From Pseudomonas sp. MWU13-2100 (GTDB lineage: Bacteria > Pseudomonadota > Gammaproteobacteria > Pseudomonadales > Pseudomonadaceae), in NCBI RefSeq assembly GCF_023242365.1, contig NZ_JALLIX010000017.1:55171-119170 (forward strand): 64,000 nt of DNA, given 5' to 3'. Shown piece by piece: positions 55,819 through 64,000 of this stretch. The position numbers and the translations under genes are program-made. Each line of letters begins with the position of its first letter. Within the stretch, counting starts at the first letter, position 1. The notes under the pieces were generated by a model. That model worked only from the letters and a program-made list of their open reading frames with translations, was not told the DNA's origin and searched no databases.

Positions 55819-56895
55819 TCAGTGGAAACTGATCGTGAAGTTCAAGGAGCCTTTTACCTCTCCTGCATTGACCCTTGCGCCGGTCTGGTAGAGACGTGCA
55901 CTCAGGTCCAGCACGGTGCTGCCCGGCGCAATGGCGGCCAGTGGCACTTCGCGTTGCAGGGGCACGGGAGTCAGACCGTCAGCTTTCAGGATCTGAATGC
56001 CCACGCCACTTGCCGTTGAACCCGAACCCAAGGTGAAACCTCCTTCCACACCGGGGATCGGCACCGAGCCATTGGCCGTCTCAAGCCGAATGTTGGCCCA
56101 GGCTATATTGACATCACCGGGGTCCGCGTCGCAGTTGTCCAGTGTAATGTTGAAGGGCACCGCCGGCGTCGCATCGCCCACTCCCTTGAAGTCTGACGTT
56201 CGCCAGTCCCCCAAAGAGACCGGATTGGCACTCACGGTTGAAATACCGCACTGGGCCTGGATGACGGTCCCGCTCAATTGAAAATCGAACCCTTTGCCAA
56301 TGTTGGAAAAAAGGCTGCCGAAAATGGCACTGTCGAAGGTGTGCGGGCCGGGTGCGATAGGGCCTGTCTTGATCAGGGTGAGTTTTCCACGCAAGTTGTC
56401 GATGCGCAGTGGCGTCGTATCCGGTACCGCTGCACTGAGCAGGGCGTTGAAAGGGACCGTGGGGGCTTGGATAGGGACGAATGCATCGCTTGCGACACCA
56501 TCGAAGGGATGCATCAACTTGATGCGTGCACCGATGCCATCGATCCCGGTCAAAAACACCTTGCCGGTGACATCTTCACCGTTGACAGGCGGCAATGTGC
56601 CAGGGAAGAGCGGGGCGCTGGCGGTGGCGTTGAATGTCAGCGTCGATCCGAGATCGTTCTCGCAGTGGATGATCTGGCCCTCGGTACTGGGGATGGCAAA
56701 TGTCCGGTCGAACTCACCGATGACATTCCCCGCTGCCGCATCCCGGGGTACGTAGACGGTACCGGCGTTCAGGCGAAAAGTCATACTGCTGGCGGAGGTT
56801 ACCCATTTGCAGAAACTGGCAGCCGCGACCGGCTCGATCTGGAAAGCGGCCATCCATACGAATAACCCGGCTAACCGTCGTGGTACTGATTTCAT
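55819..56895 (-). CDS. Fimbrial tip adhesin/minor subunit
   Basis: 358 residues: signal peptide (cleaved near residue 26, VAAASFCKW), an N-terminal lectin-like region (about 27-210) and a C-terminal pilin domain (about 211-358) with a Cys pair (AQCGIST, DNCDADPG) and the terminal beta strand GEVKGSLNFTISFH. Two-domain architecture is that of adhesins at the tip of chaperone-usher pili. Last gene of the four-gene operon; the gap to the usher is 55 bp. Confidence 0.9.
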   Translation of the reverse strand: MKSVPRRLAGLFVWMAAFQIEPVAAASFCKWVTSASSMTFRLNAGTVYVPRDAAAGNVIGEFDRTFAIPSTEGQIIHCENDLGSTLTFNATASAPLFPGTLPPVNGEDVTGKVFLTGIDGIGARIKLMHPFDGVASDAFVPIQAPTVPFNALLSAAVPDTTPLRIDNLRGKLTLIKTGPIAPGPHTFDSAIFGSLFSNIGKGFDFQLSGTVIQAQCGISTVSANPVSLGDWRTSDFKGVGDATPAVPFNITLDNCDADPGDVNIAWANIRLETANGSVPIPGVEGGFTLGSGSTASGVGIQILKADGLTPVPLQREVPLAAIAPGSTVLDLSARLYQTGARVNAGEVKGSLNFTISFH

Positions 56896-56950
56896 TGACT
56901 ATGTCCTGGAGGATCGGGGCGTGTGAGCTTTCCGGCGCCCCGCGAAGGAA

Positions 56951-59464
56951 TTAATGCGTTACGGGTTCGGTGCAGGTGAGTTCCTGCAGCCGATACCCTT
57001 GGACCGTTTCGATGGTCTGAGGAGCTATATGCAGTTGGCATTGCTGCCCGGCCTCCTTGCCCCAGCGGACATCCAGTGTCTGGGCTTCTGCCTGGGTGGT
57101 CAGCATGACTTGCCCGGCCTGGCCGACAATGCCGATCCTTTCACCCCGGGCATCGCTGACCTGGGCGCCGAACGGCAACGGCTGCCCCTGTATCGTCCGG
57201 CCGGTCAGTACCAGACGATTGACCTTACGTGCGGAGAACGTGGCCTTGACCACTGCTCCGCGCCGGGGCACCACGTGGGCGACGCCGTTGTCGATCTCCG
57301 TCTCTGGATCCAGTTGGTCGGTTTGCAGCGCCACTTGATTCTGTCGATAAGGGCGCAGATAGGGGGCCAATGCATAGCCCTGTGCATTGGTGCGGACCCC
57401 GGTGGCATTCAACACGCCGACGCCCGGGGTGTCGGGTACAAGGACCAGCCCCATGGTTTCGCCCAGATAGGGACCCAGTTCGAGGCCGTCGGCGTGCAGC
57501 AACATCGCTCCGCTGGCATTGAGCGAGAGGCTGTGATAGCCATTACCCTGAGTGTACCCACCACCAACGCTGCCAAATGGCGCCTGGTAACCGAGGGCCA
57601 GTGTTGCGGATTGCCGGTCGTCATCGCTGTTGCTCATCGCGGTGCTGTAGCCGAGACGATTTTGATCGGCACTACCGGTTAGGCGGGCGGTCTGGCTGTA
57701 ACGCCCGGCGTCGTCCCGAAAGTCCAGGGTTGCCGAGTTCGAATGACCGAAGTCCAGTGGAAAAGAAATACTCAGCCCTACCTGTCGAGTACTACCGTAT
57801 CGTTCATCGCTCAGGGACTGTGAGGCGAACAGGTTGTAACTCACCTTGCGGTATTGGGTGTTGAAGTTGAACTGGAACTGGCGCTGTTGGTAATGATTGT
57901 TCCAGAAATCGTCTTGTGACAAGGTCAGGTTCACTGAGCTGTAAGCCCCCAGATCCTGAAATACTGCTGCTTCCAGGCGGCTGCGACGGCTGCCTGGGAA
58001 TTTGCCATCGTGGCTGCGCTCGCGCACGCTTTCGTCGAAGTCCCGGTAGCCCTCGGTGGAGTAGCGATAACCGGCGAACCGCAGGCTGGTGCTGGTCTGG
58101 AACGCCTTGCTGTATTTCAGGGCATAACTCATGCCCTGCACATTGGTTCCGCCCCCTGGGCCCGACTCGGCGCTGGAGTGGGTGATATCGAAGGCCAGGG
58201 CGCCGAGGACGCCCCAGTCGCGCGCGACTCCGAGGTTGCCGGCCCGGTAGAAGTCGCTGCCAATCAGCCCGCCATACAGGGTGGTGCTCCAGGCGCTGCC
58301 CGTGGCCAAGGTGCCTTGCCAGAGCAAGGGATCTTCCTGCTCGCTGGCGGCCGAGTAGCGTCCCAGGGTAGCGCTGTAGCGCCAAACCCCTTCACGTAGC
58401 AGATTGCCCAGGGTCGCATAAGGTTGGATAAAGCGCTGCACCTGGCCATCATCCGCGGTCAGTACAACCTCCAGCTCTCCACTGCCGCCAGCAGTACTCA
58501 GGTCGTCAATCTCATAGGGGCCCGCGCTGACGTAGGTGGAATAGATCGGGTAGCCGTTCTGCTTTACTTCGAGCTTGGAGCGGCTCTGCGCCGTGCCACG
58601 GATGATCGGTGCGTAGCTTTGCTGGGTATCGGTCAGCATGCCCATGTCGGACGCGACGACAATACCCTTGATCGGAAGACTCCTGAACACATCGCCGCCG
58701 GTAAAGGTCTTGCCCAGCGTCAGGTTGGCTCGGGTATCTGGCAGATCACGCTGGGCGTAGGTATAGGCCTGGGTCCACTCACGCTTGCCGTCGTAGTTGT
58801 GATGCAGGGAATGATTGCTGCGTAAACGCCAGGCTCCCAGGTTGAGGCCGCTGTTCAGGTACAGATCATCGCTGCTGTTGGAACCACGATAGCGGTTGGA
58901 GCCTTGTTGGGCAGACACCTGATAGTTGACGAAGGCTGCATTGATGCCGGTATCCCATTGTTCGGGGTCGACTCGCCCGATCACGTCGCGGCGCATGGCG
59001 ATCTGTGGAATGGACAAGGAAAGCAGCAACTTGCCGGCATCGAACTCGACCCGGGCATCGGCAATCAGTGTTTCGATATCGACACAGGTATCTGACAAGT
59101 CCAGGGGGGACGCGAAACTATCGAGTTTGATACCCAACTGATTCAGCAGTTCGGCGCTCAGGCAGGGCGAGAGTCCTTGCTGGTCAGGGTCAAGACTGAA
59201 GTCGAGCTCACGTTCACCGAAGTAACCGCGATTGACCTGAATATCGACACGGTAACGCCCCGGGCCGAACACCTGGCCCTGGCTCAGGGCTTCGAGCGCC
59301 AAGGCGCCTGCGTCGCCGCCCTGATGCATAAAGCCGGATTGGAACTCGAGCGTCTGGGTAGCGAGCACAGGCCTGGCTTCGAGCAAGGTGACACCGCTGC
59401 CGATAACAAATAAGTGAGCGAGCCGCAGGCGCAAGGGCAAGCGGCGTCCGAGTGAATGGGTCAT
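56951..59464 (-). CDS. Fimbrial outer-membrane usher (FimD/PapC family)
   Basis: 837 residues. Signal peptide, N-terminal chaperone-binding domain (FMHQGGDAGALALEALSQG, near 45-65), 24-stranded barrel with a plug (SYAPIIRGTAQSRSKLEVKQ), and C-terminal domains with a Cys near the end (GQQCQLHIAP) and ELTCTEP. Length is typical. It is the secretion pore for subunits of the operon. Confidence 0.95.
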   Translation of the reverse strand: MTHSLGRRLPLRLRLAHLFVIGSGVTLLEARPVLATQTLEFQSGFMHQGGDAGALALEALSQGQVFGPGRYRVDIQVNRGYFGERELDFSLDPDQQGLSPCLSAELLNQLGIKLDSFASPLDLSDTCVDIETLIADARVEFDAGKLLLSLSIPQIAMRRDVIGRVDPEQWDTGINAAFVNYQVSAQQGSNRYRGSNSSDDLYLNSGLNLGAWRLRSNHSLHHNYDGKREWTQAYTYAQRDLPDTRANLTLGKTFTGGDVFRSLPIKGIVVASDMGMLTDTQQSYAPIIRGTAQSRSKLEVKQNGYPIYSTYVSAGPYEIDDLSTAGGSGELEVVLTADDGQVQRFIQPYATLGNLLREGVWRYSATLGRYSAASEQEDPLLWQGTLATGSAWSTTLYGGLIGSDFYRAGNLGVARDWGVLGALAFDITHSSAESGPGGGTNVQGMSYALKYSKAFQTSTSLRFAGYRYSTEGYRDFDESVRERSHDGKFPGSRRSRLEAAVFQDLGAYSSVNLTLSQDDFWNNHYQQRQFQFNFNTQYRKVSYNLFASQSLSDERYGSTRQVGLSISFPLDFGHSNSATLDFRDDAGRYSQTARLTGSADQNRLGYSTAMSNSDDDRQSATLALGYQAPFGSVGGGYTQGNGYHSLSLNASGAMLLHADGLELGPYLGETMGLVLVPDTPGVGVLNATGVRTNAQGYALAPYLRPYRQNQVALQTDQLDPETEIDNGVAHVVPRRGAVVKATFSARKVNRLVLTGRTIQGQPLPFGAQVSDARGERIGIVGQAGQVMLTTQAEAQTLDVRWGKEAGQQCQLHIAPQTIETVQGYRLQELTCTEPVTH

Positions 59465-59499
59465 GGTTGTCTTCCAGCGATAAATGCGTGCAGGGCGTG

Positions 59500-60252
59500 T
59501 CAGGGGGCCTGTTGGATCACCACGGGGGCCGGGGTGATGCGCGCGCCATAGTCGTCAACCACCGAGAAGGTTACTTGCAGTCCGGCGGCCGGCTTGATGC
59601 TCTTCAGCGGGTAGGACTGTGTGGACATCGGGTGGGCCATGGCCGGGCTGCTGAAGGTCTGTTGCTGGCCATTGGCCTTGACTTCAATGCGCAGGAAGGA
59701 CACATGGAAAGGTGTCGGGTTGTTGACCCACAGGTGAGTCTGCCCCGCGATCTGCCTGATCGACCATTGCAGGTCCTTCAAGCGCAGCGTCGGGTTTTCC
59801 TTGAGGTGCGCGGGGCGGTAGAACAGCTTGATCCGCGTGCGTAAGGCGATGTTCAGTACGTTTGCTTCTGTCGTATCAGCTTGCGGGATTTCCTGGACAT
59901 TGAAGAAGAACAGCGATTCGCGATCCTTGGGTAAATCATTCGGCAGGCGATTGATCTGCACCTGTTGCTCCTTGCCTGGATCCAGGCGGAACAGCGGCGG
60001 TGAGGCGATAAAGGGCACGGTGGTGGTGGTGTCGTCGCTTTCGGTATTGACCCAGGTTTGCACGGCGTAGACTTGCTGACTGGGATTATTGACGATCAGC
60101 GAAGTACTGCGCTGGTCGCTGGTCAAGACCACGCGCGTGCCATTGATGCTCAAGGCTGCCTGGCTGCCGGGGATATGGGCGATCAACCCGAGAACCAGCA
60201 GGCAGGCAGCGAACATGTTGGAAAGGGCGGAGGGTGTGTTCAGGCTGTGCAT
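59500..60252 (-). CDS. Periplasmic fimbrial chaperone (PapD family)
   Basis: 250 residues: a long signal peptide cleaved near residue 33 (GSQAALSINGTRVV) and two Ig-like domains. The RESLFFFNVQEIP motif, the RIKLFYRP strand and the active-site Arg in NGTRVVLTSDQRSTSL are characteristic; the short FGS-type loop is inferred. ATG at 60252 is chosen since upstream codons are not signal-like. Starts 83 bp after the pilin stop, beyond two hairpins, and precedes the usher by 35 bp. Confidence 0.94.
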   Translation of the reverse strand: MHSLNTPSALSNMFAACLLVLGLIAHIPGSQAALSINGTRVVLTSDQRSTSLIVNNPSQQVYAVQTWVNTESDDTTTTVPFIASPPLFRLDPGKEQQVQINRLPNDLPKDRESLFFFNVQEIPQADTTEANVLNIALRTRIKLFYRPAHLKENPTLRLKDLQWSIRQIAGQTHLWVNNPTPFHVSFLRIEVKANGQQQTFSSPAMAHPMSTQSYPLKSIKPAAGLQVTFSVVDDYGARITPAPVVIQQAP

Positions 60253-60268
60253 AAAACGGATACCTTGG

Positions 60269-60326
60269 GCCAGGGCACCCCAAGGGTGCCCTGGCGCTTG
60301 CCGAGGCCCCCGGTTGGCGCCGGGGG
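60269..60326 (-). promoter_or_regulatory. Tandem intergenic hairpins between pilin and chaperone genes
   Basis: GCCAGGGCACCC and GGGTGCCCTGGC form a perfect 12-bp stem with a three-base loop (60269-60295), and CCCCCGG with CCGGGGG form a second (60307-60326). Neither has a T run downstream on the minus strand, so they look like mRNA-stabilising or partial-termination elements that give more pilin mRNA than chaperone/usher mRNA, as described for other fimbrial operons. Confidence 0.7.
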
Positions 60327-60334
60327 ATTGCAGA

Positions 60335-60886
60335 TCAGGTGATGTTGACGATGAAGGCCACTTCGACCTGGGCCGCACCGCTGATCACCGAAGCCGAGGT
60401 GGACTTGTAGGCCGCGGTAAAGCGCATATCGGTCGGATCGGTGTCATCCAGCGGGTAGTCGGCGGAGTCGGCGCCGTAACCGATCAGGGCACCCTTGTTG
60501 TCCTTGATCGCCAGGCCAATGCCGCTGGCATAGCCGGTACCGGTGCGCAGCGCATGCAGGGTATTGCCGGTGCCGGTGGCGCCGTGCACGCCGGTGAACT
60601 TGACGGTGGCGCTGGTCGGCGAGGTGCAGCCGATACCCGGAGTCACGCGCATGGCGAAATCACGATGACCGGCTTCGTTGCCAATGATCGTGAACAGACT
60701 GCTGGCAACGCGGCCCATACGTACCAGATTGCCCGGGGCGCCGGTTTCCGGATTGATGATCTCAATCGGGCAGGTGGTGTTGGTGATCATTCCCTCGAAG
60801 TTGATGGTGCCGGTGGTAGCAGCGGCTGAAGTTGCGGCCAAGCCAAGTACCAAGCCAAGGGGGAGCGCCAATAAAGATTGCTTCAT
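60335..60886 (-). CDS. Major fimbrial subunit (type 1-like pilin)
   Basis: 183 residues. Signal peptide cleaved near residue 23 (ATSAAATTGTINFEG); two cysteines for the pilin disulphide in TTCPIEI and IGCTSPT; a C-terminal beta strand AAQVEVAFIVNIT matching the donor-strand consensus. Length and the GTINFEG N-terminal strand are typical of FimA-like pilins. First gene of the leftward chaperone-usher operon. Confidence 0.95.
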   Translation of the reverse strand: MKQSLLALPLGLVLGLAATSAAATTGTINFEGMITNTTCPIEIINPETGAPGNLVRMGRVASSLFTIIGNEAGHRDFAMRVTPGIGCTSPTSATVKFTGVHGATGTGNTLHALRTGTGYASGIGLAIKDNKGALIGYGADSADYPLDDTDPTDMRFTAAYKSTSASVISGAAQVEVAFIVNIT

Positions 60887-61287
60887 GCGGATGTTAAACC
60901 TGTAAGAGTAGTAAGATTTTTCTCGCAGAGCATTGGATTTTAGTTCGTTGCTTGCGAGTATTTTTAAAGCATGCTGCCTGCTGTTTGTTCAGCTTGAGCA
61001 GGTTTTGTATTGCAAGTCCGAAGCTTGTGGGTTTTTTCCTAAACTAATGGTCGATCTTGCGGTGCGAACTTTAAGGACTTTTCTTACATCTGGGATATGA
61101 GAGGATGGCACTTTTGCTGTGGGAATTTTCATTTGTGCCGGAGGGATCTTTAGTCTTTGTGGAATGGAAAGGAAGGAGGCGATGTTCCGTACCGACGGAT
61201 TTGAGAGCCGGTTTTGGGAGGAGGGATCGGTGACGTGTACCCTTTGGGCAACGCGTCACCGTGGTGATGCGAGGTTTTAAAAAATGC
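60887..61287. other. Non-coding interval between the RHS gene end and the fimbrial operon
   Basis: About 400 bp. It should contain the promoter of the leftward fimbrial operon and the end of the RHS transcript. An inverted repeat GGTGACG/CGTCACC (61229-61260) with complementary interior (TACCC/GGGCA) lies just past the RHS stop. A leftward frame of 79 codons (61071-61310) overlaps the RHS end and is probably fortuitous. A candidate immunity gene for the RHS toxin was looked for and not found. Confidence 0.5.
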
Positions 61288-64000
61288 CTATATTTTTCTA
61301 ATCGCGGCACCGTAGTTGACTAGCTCGCGGTTGTTAGTCAGGCGAACGCCCGGGTTGATTGTTACGTCTGGCCATTTTTTTGTTGGAGTTGGAGTTGGAG
61401 GGGACGGAGGTAATTTTACAATAGTTGGAGGGGGCGGAGGTGATTTTACAATTGATATATAGAGGACTTGGGGAACTTGGGCTCTTCCTGTGTCGAGAAT
61501 AAAGGTGTCAGCCTTTGTGCTAAAGTCACTAGGGAACGCAGCAGAATACGCGATAGTGCGTGCAGCATCCGGGCCTTGGACCTCTACGGGCAGTGGTCCT
61601 ATCAGTCGATCCTCGATGGAGGGGCGGGACTTGAATATCGGCATATCGTCATTGTTGAAATGAAGGTGCCAGTTTGCATTACGTGCTCTACCCAGCCAAT
61701 GTTTTTGTGCCGGGGATTTCATGCTTCCGTATAAAGGATTCTGCTTAAAAGTCCAGTTGTCATTCGGTAAAATGGATTTTTTTGTCCCCCCCCCGAATCC
61801 ACCGACCAAGCCTATTACAAGGCCCGCCCACATAAGTGCATCAGCGGTTTTTTGATTGTCTTCATTACCGTTTATGGCATCAATTATATTGAGTGCCCCG
61901 GAAGTGGCTTCGATGGCAATGGCGGTGGCCGCAAAGGCATTGAGCGTTGTCACCGTACCGCCCGCCGACAGGAGCAGGGAGACGCTGGCGATGAGCACTG
62001 CCTTCTGAATGTCGTGCCTCTTGTCACTCTGTGCTCGCCAGTCAACCAGTCCCACACTATGCCCGGTAGGGTCATTGAAGGCGATCGGATTACCCAGGCA
62101 ATACACATAGGGGTTGAGACCACCACTGCCGAACGGACTGAGGGAATCAGGGCTGTGAAAACGCATCAGCCCAGGGTTATAAACCCGATATCCGTTGCCC
62201 AGCAAGTACCAGTCGGTGCCCAGGTCACGCGCCTCGCCGTTGAAGGCCAGCCGGCTTTGTAGCGTATCGCCGCTGGACTCGCCATAGGCGTTGTAGACAG
62301 CGCTATGCAAGGTATCTTGCTGACTTTCGCCGATGACGCTCTGGCTGGCGTTGGTCATTAAGAGCAGGGTTTTCGAGTTGTCCCCGGACTGTTGCTGCCC
62401 CAGAGGGTGGTTCTGCCCATAGAGGTATTGGATTTTTATGTCGCCTTGCACCGTATTGCTGAGCCGGCTGCCCTGGTAAAAGTGCAAGGTTTCAGGACTT
62501 GTGCCCTGGGTATCGCTGACCAGGTGGTTGTGCCCATCGTAGCGATATTCACTTTTTCCGGTACCACTGGGGTCTTCGCTTTTGAGCAGGCGTCCTTGGC
62601 TGTCATAGAACAGGCGGCGGTTATCTTGATCGTTGAGCATATTGCCATCGTCGTCGTAGTCGAAGGTGACGCTGGCGGGAGGGTTAGTGTGTGTCACGCC
62701 GGTCAGTAGGAAAGGCGCCCCCACTGCGTCATAAATGAAGCTAGCCACATCTGTGCTCGTGTCGGCGAAGGTGGTCAGGCGTCGGGTGATATTGTCCAGC
62801 ACGTCGAACCTGAATTGCTGGCGGACGATGGGCCGGCCATAGGAATCTGTCGGCAAGTTCGTGCCCGAGTAATCGTGCTGAACCAAGCGACCTCGGGGAT
62901 CATAGGTAAAATCCTCGCGCAGCAGGCTCTGACCGTCCATTTGCAGATGTCGGCATTGCAACTGGTCGTCATTTTGCCAGTCCTGGCTGATGGTACGTGT
63001 CGGGTGACCGCTGAGGCTGATAGTCCGCAGCGTTTCGCGGCCTTGATCATCATAGGTCAGGTGACTCTCCAGCTGTTTTCCGGTGTACCGATCCTCGCTC
63101 ACTGTGCGGTTCGGCCGGCCCAGGGTGTCGTAGTAAAAGTGGCTTTGCAGATTGCCTTGGGTCACTTGCCGGAGTCGTCCCGCTTTATCGTGGACTGACC
63201 GGGTGGCAATACCACTGACCTCCAGGCGGTGCAGTTGACGACCTTGCAACGAGTTGACGTAGGTCGTTGTCCAGGTTTTGTTGTTGGCGATCCAGCGTTC
63301 AGTTTTCAGTTGATGGGTACCATCGTAGACATACTCCCGCCGGCCAAGGCTATTGGTGGAGGCGGTCAGTCGAGCGCTCCTGTGGTCGTAGTCAAAGCTC
63401 GTCTGTTCATCTGGCGCCATGCTGCTGATGGGGGATTCGACCAGATTGGGGGCGTATTCATAGTGGATGGTATTGCCTTTGGCTGTCAGTCTATCGCTCG
63501 CCTGTGACTGGCTGCCTTTGTAGAGGAAACGTTCCATGCGCGGGCCGACCTTGAGCTGGGTCAAGCGGCCCAGGCCGTCGAAAAGTTGCTCCCCGGTCCG
63601 AACCCTGGGCAACACCTGGTTGAGCGGTTGGATATCCAGGGTTTCGGGTAGCTCCGCGCTGCTGTGTGCAGCGTAGGTACGGATGATCCGGTCGCCGCCA
63701 GGCAGCGTGCTTTCAAACATTCGGTCAAATGCATCGTAACGATACAAGGTGTGGTGTCCCAGGGCATCGATTGCATCGACCGTGCGGCCCAGCCCGTCAT
63801 AGAAATAGGCCAGCTCGCTGATCTCTTGGCCATTGGCTGTCAAACGTATGATCTTGTCCGGTTTGGCGAACAGGTTCAGTTGCGTGACGCTGTAGCCATA
63901 TTTAAGGTTGGCGATAGCACTGGTTTGTTGCCAGCGGCTTAGGGTTGGCAAAAAACTATCATCCGGCATTCGGCGGCCAATGGGGTCATCTTCTGTGATT
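61288..64000 (-). CDS. RHS-repeat protein, 3' part, with variable C-terminal (toxin) tail
   Basis: The reading frame enters from beyond the right edge (the first 31 bases read ITEDDPIGRR in frame), so only the last ~900 residues are seen. Many YD/RHS repeats (YFYDGLGRTVDAIDALG, HFYYDTLGRPNRT, FDYDDDGNMLND) end in the core RFHSPDSLSPFG...NPYVYCLGNPIAFNDPTGH near 62050. The last ~255 residues form a strain-specific tail: two hydrophobic stretches, a Gly-rich segment GFGGGTKKSIL, and a Pro-rich end with a tandem repeat. In RHS proteins that tail is the toxin. A nine-G run (61786-61794) followed by seven A lies in the tail. No toxin family is recognised. Neighbours show no secretion genes. Confidence 0.88.
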   Translation of the reverse strand, partial: ITEDDPIGRRMPDDSFLPTLSRWQQTSAIANLKYGYSVTQLNLFAKPDKIIRLTANGQEISELAYFYDGLGRTVDAIDALGHHTLYRYDAFDRMFESTLPGGDRIIRTYAAHSSAELPETLDIQPLNQVLPRVRTGEQLFDGLGRLTQLKVGPRMERFLYKGSQSQASDRLTAKGNTIHYEYAPNLVESPISSMAPDEQTSFDYDHRSARLTASTNSLGRREYVYDGTHQLKTERWIANNKTWTTTYVNSLQGRQLHRLEVSGIATRSVHDKAGRLRQVTQGNLQSHFYYDTLGRPNRTVSEDRYTGKQLESHLTYDDQGRETLRTISLSGHPTRTISQDWQNDDQLQCRHLQMDGQSLLREDFTYDPRGRLVQHDYSGTNLPTDSYGRPIVRQQFRFDVLDNITRRLTTFADTSTDVASFIYDAVGAPFLLTGVTHTNPPASVTFDYDDDGNMLNDQDNRRLFYDSQGRLLKSEDPSGTGKSEYRYDGHNHLVSDTQGTSPETLHFYQGSRLSNTVQGDIKIQYLYGQNHPLGQQQSGDNSKTLLLMTNASQSVIGESQQDTLHSAVYNAYGESSGDTLQSRLAFNGEARDLGTDWYLLGNGYRVYNPGLMRFHSPDSLSPFGSGGLNPYVYCLGNPIAFNDPTGHSVGLVDWRAQSDKRHDIQKAVLIASVSLLLSAGGTVTTLNAFAATAIAIEATSGALNIIDAINGNEDNQKTADALMWAGLVIGLVGGFGGGTKKSILPNDNWTFKQNPLYGSMKSPAQKHWLGRARNANWHLHFNNDDMPIFKSRPSIEDRLIGPLPVEVQGPDAARTIAYSAAFPSDFSTKADTFILDTGRAQVPQVLYISIVKSPPPPPTIVKLPPSPPTPTPTKKWPDVTINPGVRLTNNRELVNYGAAIRKI
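61395..61454. repeat. Two tandem 30-bp repeats in the RHS tail
   Basis: Two adjacent copies of a 30-base unit beginning TTGGAGGGG, at 61395-61424 and 61425-61454, differ at only four or five bases. On the coding (minus) strand they code for VKxPPPxPT-type repeats (IVKSPPPPPT, IVKLPPSPPT), so the Pro-rich end was recently duplicated. Confidence 0.8.

Noticed and set aside
61071..61310. 79-codon minus-strand frame as an RHS immunity gene
   Set aside because: It overlaps the RHS end, has no ribosome-binding site, uses atypical codons and contains the inverted repeat at 61229-61260. Its product looks random.

Overview
The window is chromosomal DNA from a Pseudomonas of the P. fluorescens complex. 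The evidence is the high GC, the strong G/C third-position codon bias, the gene order comEC-exbBD-lpxK-kdsB-murB / rne-rluC / sppA-maf-yceD-rpmF-plsX-fabDG-acpP-fabF-pabC-mltG-tmk-holB-pilZ-tatD (which matches what I remember of other pseudomonads, including a fab cluster without fabH), the REP palindromes, and a putative RgsA/P16 small RNA next to tatD. Identifications rest on motifs and remembered family knowledge; no search was run.

Layout. 1-9279: an ABC-2 exporter, DUF2062 and ComEC membrane proteins, then a tightly overlapping envelope operon (exbB, exbD, lpxK, a Trm112-like gene, kdsB, a low-molecular-weight phosphatase, murB). 9280-15430: an accessory block between murB and rne, with a two-subunit molybdenum hydroxylase and its maturation genes, then a PAAR spike gene and an adjacent gene interrupted by an in-frame TAA. 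15439-33110: housekeeping core, with rne transcribed leftward behind a leader of about 650 nt, rluC, a HAD phosphatase, sppA, maf, and the long fatty acid, cell wall and replication run yceD to tatD.

33111-49194: mixed metabolic genes broken up by REP/REPIN elements. These include the RgsA-like RNA, a TetR regulator, moaA, a GntR-controlled ADP-ribosylglycohydrolase/NCS1 permease/PfkB kinase operon that looks like nucleoside uptake and salvage, lpxO, a decayed lysR, a GntP permease, copCD, a histidine phosphatase, and an isochorismatase-family gene preceded by a candidate leader peptide and intrinsic terminator.

49195-64000: a surface and antagonism island with AT-richer spacers. It holds two related large proteins of repeated beta-sandwich (Ig-like) segments, a classical autotransporter, a four-gene chaperone-usher fimbrial operon, and the 3' part of an RHS-repeat toxin gene that runs off the right edge. 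Runs of 7, 10 and 9 G lie inside the two Ig-like genes and the RHS tail. Frame switching by slippage is therefore plausible, and this is the most interesting system-level signal in the window. No tRNA, rRNA, CRISPR array or complete insertion sequence was seen.
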